Shown here in pieces: positions 7,027-13,849 of a DNA stretch of 18,229 nt (positions are counted from its first letter, which is position 1; each line of letters begins with the position of its first letter). Location of the stretch: contig CAMDKD010000051.1 in NCBI GenBank assembly GCA_945901125.1, positions 1 to 18,229 of the forward strand, read 5' to 3'. The position numbers and the translations under genes were made by a program. Source of the stretch: Bordetella parapertussis (GTDB lineage: Bacteria > Pseudomonadota > Gammaproteobacteria > Burkholderiales > Burkholderiaceae_C). The notes beneath the pieces were generated by a model. That model saw only the letters and a program-made list of their open reading frames with translations, was not told the origin of the DNA and did no database searches.

Positions 7027-8013
7027 ATGACCAAATCCCCCGTACGCGTTGCCGTCACCGGTGCCGCAGGCCAGATCGGCTACGCCTTGTTGTTTCGCAT
7101 TGCTTCAGGCGAAATGTTGGGCAAAGACCAGCCCGTCATTCTGCAACTGCTGGAAATCCCCGACGAAAAAGCACAAAAAGCGCTCAAAGGCGTGATGATG
7201 GAACTCGAAGACTGCGCTTTCCCGTTGCTGGCCGGCATGGAAGCGCACTCTGACCCGATGACTGCGTTCAAGAACACCGATTACGCGCTGCTGGTCGGCT
7301 CGCGTCCGCGCGGCCCTGGCATGGAGCGCGCCGAGTTGTTGTCTATGAATGGTGCCATCTTCACGGCCCAAGGCAAAGCTTTGAACGCCGTGGCTTCGCG
7401 CAACGTCAAGGTTTTGGTGGTCGGTAACCCGGCCAACACCAATGCCTACATCGCCATGAAATCCGCGCCTGATTTAAAGCCCGGCAATTTCACCGCCATG
7501 CTGCGCTTAGACCACAACCGTGCTGCGTCTCAATTGGCCGCCAAAACCGGCAAAGCCGTGGCTGAGATTGAAAAGCTGTGCGTCTGGGGCAACCACTCAC
7601 CCACCATGTACGCCGATTACCGTTTCGCCACCATTGGCGGTGCGTCGGTGAAAGACATGATCAATGACCAAGAGTGGAACGCGAATGTGTTTTTGCCTAC
7701 GGTCGGCAAACGCGGCGCGGCCATCATCGAAGCACGTGGCTTGTCTTCAGCGGCTTCTGCGGCGAACGCTGCCATCGATCACATGCGCGACTGGGCTTTA
7801 GGCACGCACGGCAAGTGGGTGACCATGGGCATTCCTTCGCAAGGCTGGTATGGCATTCCCAAAGACGTGATGTTCGGTTTCCCGGTCACTTGCGAGAACG
7901 GCGAATACAAAGTGGTTGAAGGTTTGGCCATTGACGCGTTCAGCCAGACTTGCATTGACAAGACTTTGAAAGAGCTGACCGACGAACAAGCTGGTGTGGC
8001 GCATTTGCTCTAA
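7027..8013 (+). CDS. mdh: Malate dehydrogenase (NAD-dependent)
   Basis: This enzyme oxidises malate to oxaloacetate with NAD. The 328-aa protein begins with the nucleotide-binding fold VAVTGAAGQIGYALL. It then shows the mobile loop with substrate-binding arginines (SRPRGPGMERAELL), the VGNPANTNAY segment, LDHNRA, and the catalytic histidine in WGNHSPTMY. This is the group of MDH related to cytosolic eukaryotic and Burkholderia enzymes rather than the E. coli type. CGGAG lies 8-9 nt before the ATG. It is the first gene of the rightward arm, 20 nt before the CitE-like gene, and is probably co-transcribed with it and acnB. Confidence 0.97.
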   Translation: MTKSPVRVAVTGAAGQIGYALLFRIASGEMLGKDQPVILQLLEIPDEKAQKALKGVMMELEDCAFPLLAGMEAHSDPMTAFKNTDYALLVGSRPRGPGMERAELLSMNGAIFTAQGKALNAVASRNVKVLVVGNPANTNAYIAMKSAPDLKPGNFTAMLRLDHNRAASQLAAKTGKAVAEIEKLCVWGNHSPTMYADYRFATIGGASVKDMINDQEWNANVFLPTVGKRGAAIIEARGLSSAASAANAAIDHMRDWALGTHGKWVTMGIPSQGWYGIPKDVMFGFPVTCENGEYKVVEGLAIDAFSQTCIDKTLKELTDEQAGVAHLL

Positions 8014-8033
8014 AGCTGCTTGAGTTCAACACA

Positions 8034-9032
8034 GTGAACGCATCTCTCAAGACTTCCCAACACCCGCGCGATGTGCTGCAAGGCGCACAAGCGGGTGCGG
8101 TGGTGTTGCCGGTGTGCGATCACTACAGCGGCGTCGAAGTACGCATGCGCAAAAGCCTGCAATTGCAGGCCGAGATGCAACAAGAGTTCGGCGTGTGTGT
8201 GTTTGATGTCACTTTGGATTGCGAAGACGGCGCGCCTGTCGGCGGCGAAGTAGAGCACGCGGCGCTGGTGTCTGAGTTGGCCTTGGGCGCAGACGCGAAT
8301 GCGCGTGTCGCGGTGCGTGTGCACCCGGTGGATCACCCGGCTTTTCATGCAGACATTGCAGCCATCGTCGGCAAAGTCGGCAAGCGTTTATGCCATGTGA
8401 TGCTGCCCAAAGTAGAAACCGTGGCGGACATTGAACACGCGGTGCGCGCCATTGACCAAGCCGGTGCGCCAGGTTTGGCAGTGCATGCACTCATCGAATC
8501 TCCCGCCGCAGTGCATCGCGCGTTTGAGATTGCCGCGCACCCGCGTTTGCAGTCGCTGAGTTTCGGTTTGATGGATTTTGTGTCGGCGCATGCGGGTGCG
8601 ATTCCCGCGCACGGCATGGGCTCACAAGGGCAATTCAGCCACCCGCTGGTGTTGCGCGCCAAGATGGAGATTGCCAGCGCTTGTCATGCGCACGGCAAAG
8701 TGCCTGCGCACAGCGTAGTCACCGAATTCAACGACACCTACGCCATGGAAAACGCAGCGCGCAGAGCTTCGCAAGAACTGGGTTACACGCGCATGTGGAG
8801 CATCCATCCCGCGCAAATCCGGCCGATTCTGGCGGCCATGGCACCTGATGAAAAAGACATAGCAACAGCGTGTGCTGTTTTGTTGTCAGCGCAACAGGCC
8901 GAATGGGCACCCATCAGCCACGCCGGGCAATTGCACGACCGCGCCAGCTACCGCTTTTTCTGGCAGTTGCTGCAACGCGCACACGCCACCGGTCGCCGTT
9001 TACCGGCTGAGGCACAAAGTTTTTTTGCGTGA
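8034..9032 (+). CDS. HpcH/HpaI aldolase / citrate lyase beta-like (CitE-like) protein
   Basis: The 332-aa protein belongs to the CitE-like branch of the HpcH/HpaI superfamily, whose members cleave or form acyl-CoA adducts such as malyl-CoA or citramalyl-CoA. Visible TIM-barrel motifs are DVTLDCEDGAPVGG (about 60-73), the VMLPKVET strand, the metal-ligand segment LIESPAAV, and FGLMDFVSAHAG. WSIHPAQIRPI occurs near the C-terminus, as in CitE relatives. The substrate cannot be told from sequence. The start is GTG at 8034, 20 nt after the mdh stop, with only a weak SD. Lying between mdh and acnB, it is probably expressed with them. No citrate lyase alpha or gamma genes are nearby, so it is not part of a citrate lyase complex here. 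Confidence 0.9.
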   Translation: MNASLKTSQHPRDVLQGAQAGAVVLPVCDHYSGVEVRMRKSLQLQAEMQQEFGVCVFDVTLDCEDGAPVGGEVEHAALVSELALGADANARVAVRVHPVDHPAFHADIAAIVGKVGKRLCHVMLPKVETVADIEHAVRAIDQAGAPGLAVHALIESPAAVHRAFEIAAHPRLQSLSFGLMDFVSAHAGAIPAHGMGSQGQFSHPLVLRAKMEIASACHAHGKVPAHSVVTEFNDTYAMENAARRASQELGYTRMWSIHPAQIRPILAAMAPDEKDIATACAVLLSAQQAEWAPISHAGQLHDRASYRFFWQLLQRAHATGRRLPAEAQSFFA

Positions 9033-9077
9033 AGCGCATGGGCGTTTCATGAACTGTTTTATCTTGAGGAGATCACC

Positions 9078-11669
9078 ATGTTGAAAGCTTACCGAGACCA
9101 TGTCGCCGAACGCGCCGCTTTGGGCATTCCACCCCTGCCATTGGATGCCAAGCAAACCGCTGAATTGATTGAACTGATCAAAGTGCCACCCGCTGGTGAA
9201 GACGCTTTTCTGATGGACTTGCTGACCCACCGCGTGCCCCCCGGTGTGGACGATGCCGCCAAAGTGAAGGCCTCGTTTTTAGCGGCTGTCGCGCATGGCG
9301 AATTGAAAGTGGGTTTGGTCTCCAAATCCAAGGCGACAGAGTTGCTGGGCACCATGGTGGGCGGCTACAACGTGCACCCGCTGATCGAGTTGCTGGATGA
9401 CGCTGAAGTGGCCACTGTCGCCGCAGACGCGCTGAAGAAAACCTTGTTGATGTTCGACTTCTTCAACGATGTGGCCGACAAAGCCAAAGCCGGCAACGCC
9501 AAAGCCAAAGACGTGATGCAAAGCTGGGCGGATGCCGAGTGGTTCACCAGCCGCCACGAAGTGGATAAAAAAATCACGGTCACCGTGTTCAAGGTGCCCG
9601 GCGAAACCAACACCGACGATTTGTCTCCCGCGCCCGACGCCTGGAGTCGCCCCGACATTCCCTTGCACTATTTGGCGATGTTGAAAAACACCCGCGAAGG
9701 TGCAGCCTTCAAGCCGGAAGAAGACGGCAAACGCGGCCCCATGCAGTTCGTGGACGACCTGAAGAAAAAAGGCCATTTGGTGGCTTATGTGGGCGATGTG
9801 GTCGGCACGGGTTCCAGCCGCAAGTCGGCCACCAACAGCGTGATTTGGGCCACCGGCCAAGACATTCCGTTCGTGCCGAACAAGCGTTTCGGAGGTGTGA
9901 CTTTGGGCGGCAAAATCGCGCCGATCTTTTTCAACACGCAAGAAGATTCCGGTGCGTTGCCAATCGAAGTGGACGTGACGAAACTGGAGATGGGCGACAT
10001 CATCGACATCCTGCCGTACGACGGCAAGATCACGAAGAACGGCGCCACCGTGGCCGAGTTCAAATTGAAAAGCGATGTGCTGTTTGATGAAGTGCGCGCC
10101 GGTGGCCGTATCAACCTCATCATCGGGCGTTCACTCACCGCCAAAGCGCGCGAGTTTTTAGGCTTGCCTGCGTCTACCGTGTTCCGTTTGCCGTCCGTGC
10201 CCGCCACCACCAAAGCCGGTTTCACGCTGGCGCAAAAAATGGTGGGACGCGCTGTGGGTTTGCCCGAAGGCCAAGGCGTTCGCCCCGGCACTTACTGCGA
10301 ACCCAAGATGACCACGGTCGGCTCGCAAGACACCACCGGCCCCATGACCCGCGACGAGTTGAAAGACTTGGCCTGCTTGGGTTTCAGCGCCGACATGGTG
10401 ATGCAGTCCTTCTGCCACACCGCCGCTTATCCCAAGTCCGTGGATGTAAAAACACACCGCGAATTGCCCGCCTTCATCAGCAACCGTGGCGGTGTGGCGC
10501 TGCGCCCAGGCGACGGCGTGATTCACTCTTGGCTCAACCGTTTGCTGTTGCCCGACACCGTGGGCACCGGCGGCGATTCACACACCCGTTTCCCCATCGG
10601 CATTTCATTCCCGGCAGGCTCGGGTTTGGTGGCTTTTGGCGCGGCCACGGGCGTGATGCCTTTGGACATGCCCGAGTCGGTGTTGGTGCGCTTCAAAGGC
10701 GAGATGCAAGCCGGCGTTACTTTGCGTGACCTGGTGCATGCCATACCGCTTTACGGCATCAAAAAGGGTTTGTTGACCGTGGCCAAGGCCGGCAAGATCA
10801 ACGAATTCTCGGGCCGTATTTTGGAAATCGAAGGCCTGCCGAATTTGAAAGTGGAGCAAGCTTTCGAGTTGTCAGACGCGTCAGCCGAGCGCTCCGCTGC
10901 GGGTTGCACCATCAAGCTGAACCAAGAGCCGATCATCGAGTACCTGAACTCGAACGTGGTGTTGATGAAAAACATGATCGCCGACGGCTATGCCGACGCT
11001 CGCACCCTGGCGCGCCGCATCGAGAAAGTGGAGGCATGGCTGGCCAAGCCCGAGCTGCTGCAAGCCGACAAAGACGCCGAGTACGCGCATGTGATTGAGA
11101 TCGACATGAACGAGATCAAAGAGCCGATTCTGTGCTGCCCGAATGATCCTGATGATGCGAAGTTTTTGTCAGAGGTGGCCGGCACCAAAATTGACGAAGC
11201 GTTCATTGGTTCGTGCATGACCAACATCGGTCACTTCCGCGCCGCAGCCAAGCTGTTGGGCGGCCAGCGTGATATTCCCGTCAAGCTGTGGGTGGCACCG
11301 CCCACCAAGATGGACGAAAGCGAACTCATCAAGGAAGGGCATTACGCCGCGTTTGGCACGGCGGGTGCGCGCACCGAAATGCCCGGCTGCTCGCTGTGCA
11401 TGGGCAACCAAGCCCAGGTGCGCGAAGGCGCGACCGTGGTGTCTACCAGCACGCGCAACTTCCCCAACCGCTTGGGCAAAAACACCAATGTGTTTTTAGC
11501 CAGTGCCGAGTTGGCAGCCATTGCCTCCAAGCTGGGCCACCTACCCACGGTGGCCGAGTACCACGAAGCCATGGGCATCGTGAACAAAGATGGCGCGGCC
11601 ATCTACAAGTACTTGAACTTCAACCAGATTGACGAGTATGTTGAGAATGCGAAGGGCGTGACTGCCTGA
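9078..11669 (+). CDS. acnB: Bifunctional aconitate hydratase 2 / 2-methylisocitrate dehydratase
   Basis: Aconitase B isomerises citrate to isocitrate; family members can also hydrate 2-methyl-cis-aconitate. The 863-aa protein (E. coli AcnB 865) has the AcnB order: an N-terminal HEAT-like domain (about 1-160), the swivel domain with GTGSSRKSATNSVIW, then the Fe-S domains. The [4Fe-4S] ligands are Cys713 (FIGSCMTN), Cys771 and Cys774 (GCSLCMGN). The N-terminal helical domain is the part used for iron-dependent dimerisation and RNA binding in E. coli. GAGGAG lies about 5 nt before the ATG. No terminator follows its stop: a convergent Fic gene ends 26 nt away, and a diverged copy of the acnB 3' end with a terminator is displaced to 12744-12811. 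Confidence 0.97.
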   Translation: MLKAYRDHVAERAALGIPPLPLDAKQTAELIELIKVPPAGEDAFLMDLLTHRVPPGVDDAAKVKASFLAAVAHGELKVGLVSKSKATELLGTMVGGYNVHPLIELLDDAEVATVAADALKKTLLMFDFFNDVADKAKAGNAKAKDVMQSWADAEWFTSRHEVDKKITVTVFKVPGETNTDDLSPAPDAWSRPDIPLHYLAMLKNTREGAAFKPEEDGKRGPMQFVDDLKKKGHLVAYVGDVVGTGSSRKSATNSVIWATGQDIPFVPNKRFGGVTLGGKIAPIFFNTQEDSGALPIEVDVTKLEMGDIIDILPYDGKITKNGATVAEFKLKSDVLFDEVRAGGRINLIIGRSLTAKAREFLGLPASTVFRLPSVPATTKAGFTLAQKMVGRAVGLPEGQGVRPGTYCEPKMTTVGSQDTTGPMTRDELKDLACLGFSADMVMQSFCHTAAYPKSVDVKTHRELPAFISNRGGVALRPGDGVIHSWLNRLLLPDTVGTGGDSHTRFPIGISFPAGSGLVAFGAATGVMPLDMPESVLVRFKGEMQAGVTLRDLVHAIPLYGIKKGLLTVAKAGKINEFSGRILEIEGLPNLKVEQAFELSDASAERSAAGCTIKLNQEPIIEYLNSNVVLMKNMIADGYADARTLARRIEKVEAWLAKPELLQADKDAEYAHVIEIDMNEIKEPILCCPNDPDDAKFLSEVAGTKIDEAFIGSCMTNIGHFRAAAKLLGGQRDIPVKLWVAPPTKMDESELIKEGHYAAFGTAGARTEMPGCSLCMGNQAQVREGATVVSTSTRNFPNRLGKNTNVFLASAELAAIASKLGHLPTVAEYHEAMGIVNKDGAAIYKYLNFNQIDEYVENAKGVTA

Positions 11670-11679
11670 GTACTGGTTC
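11646..11679 (+). repeat. acnB 3'-end repeat, proximal copy
   Basis: These 34 nt cover the last seven sense codons of acnB (NAKGVTA), the stop and 10 nt beyond. They match 12744-12777 at 28 of 34 positions. Five of the six differences are synonymous third-position changes, and the sixth lies after the stop. Confidence 0.7.
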
Positions 11680-11695
11680 ACAAAGCTCGCTTGCC

Positions 11696-12445
11696 TCACA
11701 CCGTCAACCCCAACACATGCCAATACGGCGCAAAACCCTCTCGCACGCAATCGGTCACCAACGCCATGAAGTCGACCACATCACCCGTCACATGTGCTTT
11801 GTCCAGCGCTTCGTAATAGGCCAAACGTTTTTCCACCGGCAGCACGATGGCCGGAAAACCTGCCTTCAGCAATTCGAGGTTGAGCAAAAGGCGGGCGGTC
11901 CGGCCATTTCCATCGACGAACGGGTGAATCTTCACAAAGTCCACATGCAGGCGTGCCGCCCGCTCCACCGGGTGCATTTGCCCTGCCTGGGTGTCGTACC
12001 AGTTCAGCAAAGCCAGCATTTGTTCGGGCACAAGCATCATGTCCGGCGGGACATGGCGGGCACCCGCAATCGTCACGTTCATCTGACGGTATCGGCCCGC
12101 ATTGTCGTCATCGATCTGCTTCAAGACCAAGCGATGAAGATTGCGAATTTGCCATTCGGTCAAAGGCTCGGCCCGGTGCACCAAGTCTTCCACATACAAA
12201 ATCGCATCACGGTGGTTGATGGCTTCAAAGTGCTCACGCAGCAACTTGCCACCCACCGTGATGCCTTCGAGCACCACCTTTGTTTCCATCAAAGTTAGGG
12301 TATTGCCCTCAATGGCGTTGGAGTGGTAAGTCCAGCGCAGCACCAACTCCTCGTGCAAATTGCGCAGCGCCGCAGGCGGCAAGGGGCGCAATCCATCCAG
12401 CCGGTTTTTCAGCTCGTCCAGGTCGGCAAAGTCTCTCAGGGTCAT
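11696..12445 (-). CDS. Fic/DOC family protein (class II Fic, predicted AMP-transferase)
   Basis: Fic enzymes transfer AMP, or a related group, onto target proteins. This 249-aa protein carries the full active-site motif HPFVDGNGRTAR (174-185) with catalytic His174. It also carries an N-terminal inhibitory-helix motif of the form [S/T]xxxE[G/N], here SNAIEG (42-47), which marks a self-inhibited class II Fic. The substrate is unknown. The frame is open 58 codons further upstream to 12619, but that stretch (rich in G, S and T, and spanning a nine-G run) does not look like Fic. I therefore start at the ATG giving MTLRDFADL. No strong SD is seen. The gene is convergent with acnB and sits in a segment apparently inserted between acnB and its terminator. 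No FicA-like antitoxin gene is adjacent. Confidence 0.9.
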   Translation of the reverse strand: MTLRDFADLDELKNRLDGLRPLPPAALRNLHEELVLRWTYHSNAIEGNTLTLMETKVVLEGITVGGKLLREHFEAINHRDAILYVEDLVHRAEPLTEWQIRNLHRLVLKQIDDDNAGRYRQMNVTIAGARHVPPDMMLVPEQMLALLNWYDTQAGQMHPVERAARLHVDFVKIHPFVDGNGRTARLLLNLELLKAGFPAIVLPVEKRLAYYEALDKAHVTGDVVDFMALVTDCVREGFAPYWHVLGLTV

Positions 12446-12743
12446 GCGAAATCCGTAGGCGTGGGCAGGTTCAAAAGCAGGGCATTGGCAATCCAATGAG
12501 CAAGCGCCAATTATGGATGCACCGGTTGCTTTAGGTGATACCCCGCTGACCGATGCTGGTGTAACCCCCCCCCTTCTTTTGGAGCGCCCCAGTGACCACC
12601 ACGACTGCAAAGCCGGCAAACAAGCTTTGCAGATGCTGCGTGGCGTTGCGGGGGAAGTTAACCATGAATTTTAGGACTGACACTACTAAAATTCTCGATT
12701 AAAAATTTTCTTTTCCACTGCAACCCATTCTTTATCCCGCTCG
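12446..12743. other. Non-coding gap with poly-C run and two hairpins
   Basis: No supported gene lies here; the 5' extension of the Fic frame and the 3' readthrough of the broken toxin frame overlap it. It holds a run of nine C (about 12565-12573). It also holds a 9-bp inverted repeat CTGCAAAGC/GCTTTGCAG (12605-12613, 12624-12632) and a second 9-bp one, GAATTTTAG/CTAAAATTC (12666-12674, 12686-12694). The latter lies in an AT-rich stretch unlike the flanks. These could be mobile-element ends, but no transposase is present. Confidence 0.45.
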
Positions 12744-12777
12744 AACGCCAAAGGCGTGACCGCTTGAGTATTGGTTC
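12744..12777 (+). repeat. Displaced acnB 3'-end remnant (distal copy)
   Basis: This stretch can be read as N-A-K-G-V-T-A-stop, the same C-terminus as the intact acnB, and continues with GTATTGGTTC where acnB has GTACTGGTTC. It is preceded by sequence unrelated to acnB and followed 11 nt later by an intrinsic terminator. I interpret it as the older end of acnB, separated from the gene by the Fic-bearing insertion. Confidence 0.65.
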
Positions 12778-12788
12778 GCTGAAAATAC

Positions 12789-12811
12789 AAACGGCCCTCA
12801 GGGGCCGTTTT
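12789..12811 (+). terminator. Rho-independent terminator, probably the original acnB terminator
   Basis: A 9-bp stem AAACGGCCC/GGGCCGTTT (12789-12797, 12802-12810) has a 4-nt loop and is followed by a further T, giving a TTTT run. It lies immediately after the displaced acnB tail and opposes the antisense broken toxin frame. Confidence 0.8.
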
Positions 12812-12975
12812 GTCTGCTGTACCCGGTGCTCCGACTTGCAGCACCCGGCGGCATACTTCGTAAATGACCCATTGCGGTATCAGCAATCGGTCTTGATCCG
12901 CCAATATGGGCTCGAAGAAATGGGAATTCGAGCCGCCGATCAGATGCTCCAGCCAACCGCAGGAGTTCACCACGT

Positions 12976-13269
12976 TCACAGCGTACCCTCTCGCTTGCTG
13001 TTTTGAACCCATTCAGCATCCGGCAATGGGTCACAACCTCCAGGCCAGTCCGGGCCTTCAGGATCGTTCTCGACGTGCGTGATGTCCACGCCAGGAATGG
13101 GCTTCAAAAGACTACGCAAAGACATGATGTCCAGCTCGGGCTCAATCACCACCTGCCCGGCTTCGTTGGCGCGAACATGCACCCGTTGCCCAACCTTGAG
13201 GTTGAGCTGCTGGCGCACAGCCCGGGGAATGACCACCTGAAATTTGGGTGAAATGGCTACAGACGTCAT
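12976..13269 (-). CDS. AbrB/MazE-type antitoxin (VapB-like)
   Basis: This 97-aa protein starts with a swapped-hairpin AbrB DNA-binding domain: SPKFQVVIPRAVRQQLNLKV (about 7-26), then GQRVHVRANEAGQVVIEPE (about 27-45). The C-terminal half (LKPIPGVDITHVENDPEGPD) would be the toxin-binding tail, and it is longer than in many VapB proteins. The gene overlaps the following toxin frame by 4 nt, the usual coupled arrangement. Because the toxin is truncated and lacks its first Asp, the antitoxin appears to be an orphan; it could still autoregulate or neutralise a related toxin elsewhere. The ATG at 13269 has only a weak SD. The 86 nt upstream, back to the next terminator, must hold its promoter. Confidence 0.85.
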   Translation of the reverse strand: MTSVAISPKFQVVIPRAVRQQLNLKVGQRVHVRANEAGQVVIEPELDIMSLRSLLKPIPGVDITHVENDPEGPDWPGGCDPLPDAEWVQNSKREGTL

Positions 13270-13355
13270 ACAAATTCACTTTCGTAAAACATTTTGGAAA
13301 TTGTGTGATTCAAGTGGCCATCTGGCAACCTTATGCAGATTCGATTAAGTTAAAG

Positions 13356-13388
13356 AAACGGCCCCGGGAGTGATTCCGGGGCCGTTTT
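13356..13388. terminator. Strong hairpin terminator, probably bidirectional
   Basis: A perfect 12-bp stem AAACGGCCCCGG/CCGGGGCCGTTT (13356-13367, 13376-13387) has an 8-nt loop. It is followed rightward by T and leftward by TTTCTTTAACTTAA on the minus strand. It has the same core as the terminator at 12789. It would end a leftward transcript coming from the integrase remnant or small ORF, insulating it from the antitoxin. Confidence 0.75.
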
Positions 13389-13399
13389 GCTTGGACGGG

Positions 13400-13528
13400 T
13401 CAGCGGTCGGTTAGCCCGCACTTCATCTCGTCAATGTTCATCACCTGCCGCACTTGTGTCAGCCGGTTCGCCACGGCCATGGCCATGGCCTGTTGGTGCA
13501 CTTTTATATATTTGGCGTAGTCTGTCAT
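13400..13528 (-). CDS. Possible small protein, 42 aa
   Basis: A short frame begins MTDYAKYIKVHQQAMAMAVA and ends KCGLTDR before TGA, 12 nt ahead of the strong hairpin at 13356-13388. The residue mix is natural (charged, helical, no low complexity), and the GC content differs sharply from the AT-rich DNA just upstream. I do not recognise a family. No convincing SD precedes the ATG, so it may instead be a remnant. It lies directly downstream of the integrase fragment on the same strand. Confidence 0.35.
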   Translation of the reverse strand: MTDYAKYIKVHQQAMAMAVANRLTQVRQVMNIDEMKCGLTDR

Positions 13529-13557
13529 ATTTGTTAGTTATAAAGTGATTAATAGAA

Positions 13558-13680
13558 TTAAAAAAATAATTCAATAAGGTAAGTTTTATCGGTTTTGAGG
13601 CTATAGTGCAAATACCGAACCCGCTCGCGCATCTGATCGATCAAGTGGGTGGATTGCAAGAAAGGGGCACCGAGTTTCAT
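13558..13680 (-). pseudogene. N-terminal remnant of an integron-type integrase (tyrosine recombinase)
   Basis: A 40-codon frame starts MKLGAPFLQ and contains LIDQMRERVRYLHYSLKTDK, then TYLIELFF, then TAA. The pattern R-x-R-x-x-HYS-x-[RK]-T-[ED]-[KQ]-[TA]-Y is the signature of the N-terminal SAM-like domain of integron integrases and related tyrosine recombinases. Everything after the first helices is missing, including the catalytic R, H, R and Y. The frame is too short for default gene callers. The expected W-I after TY is replaced by LIELFF and a stop in an AT-rich tract, which suggests deletion or frameshift. It points away from the core site at 13815 and the cassette-like gene at 13850, the normal integron layout. 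Confidence 0.65.
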
Positions 13681-13849
13681 GGCAAATTTATACCTGCATA
13701 AAAAAATAGCCTGCAGCCGTATAAGGCATGCTGCAAGAGGTTTGCAGCCGTTTCAACAACAAGATGTATCGACTCGGACCGGATGTATCCACCGGGTTTT
13801 GCGGTTTAAATTACGTTAGGCCGCATACAAGTCAACTATTTATCACGTC
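13681..13849 (+). other. Candidate attI region of a decayed integron
   Basis: This 169-nt gap lies between the divergent integrase remnant and the cassette-like gene. It carries the core GTTAGGC (13815-13821), which fits the integron core consensus GTTRRRY, about 135 nt upstream of the integrase start. It also has the hairpin GCTGCAA-GAGGT-TTGCAGC (13730-13748) and two copies of GCAGCCGT (near 13713 and 13744). An open frame at 13728-13961 overlaps in another phase and has no coding features. The identification rests on layout and a seven-base motif, so it is tentative. Confidence 0.5.

Larger units (their letters stand above)
12686..12979 (-). pseudogene. Truncated VapC-like PIN-domain toxin
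   Basis: The frame starts at GTG 12979, overlapping the antitoxin stop by 4 nt (GTGA), as expected for a vapBC pair. Its first ~48 residues look like the start of a PIN-domain ribonuclease: VVNSCGWLEHL, then HFFEPILADQDRLLIP, then IYEVCRRVLQ. After about 12830 the frame runs antisense through the acnB terminator and acnB tail (DKTAPEGRLYF ... QAVTPLAFERD), so the rest of the PIN domain, with the other acidic residues, is gone. The first catalytic Asp of the family (normally V-D-S near residue 4) is Asn here. An upstream ATG at 13012 in the same frame is less likely than the overlapping GTG. It is almost certainly an inactive toxin. Confidence 0.7.

Noticed and set aside
9279..9941. 220-residue minus-strand open frame opposite acnB
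   Set aside because: Antisense shadow of acnB with no independent features.
12446..12619. 58-residue N-terminal extension of the Fic protein
   Set aside because: The extension is not Fic-like, crosses a nine-G run and is low in structure; the ATG at 12445 begins the recognisable protein.
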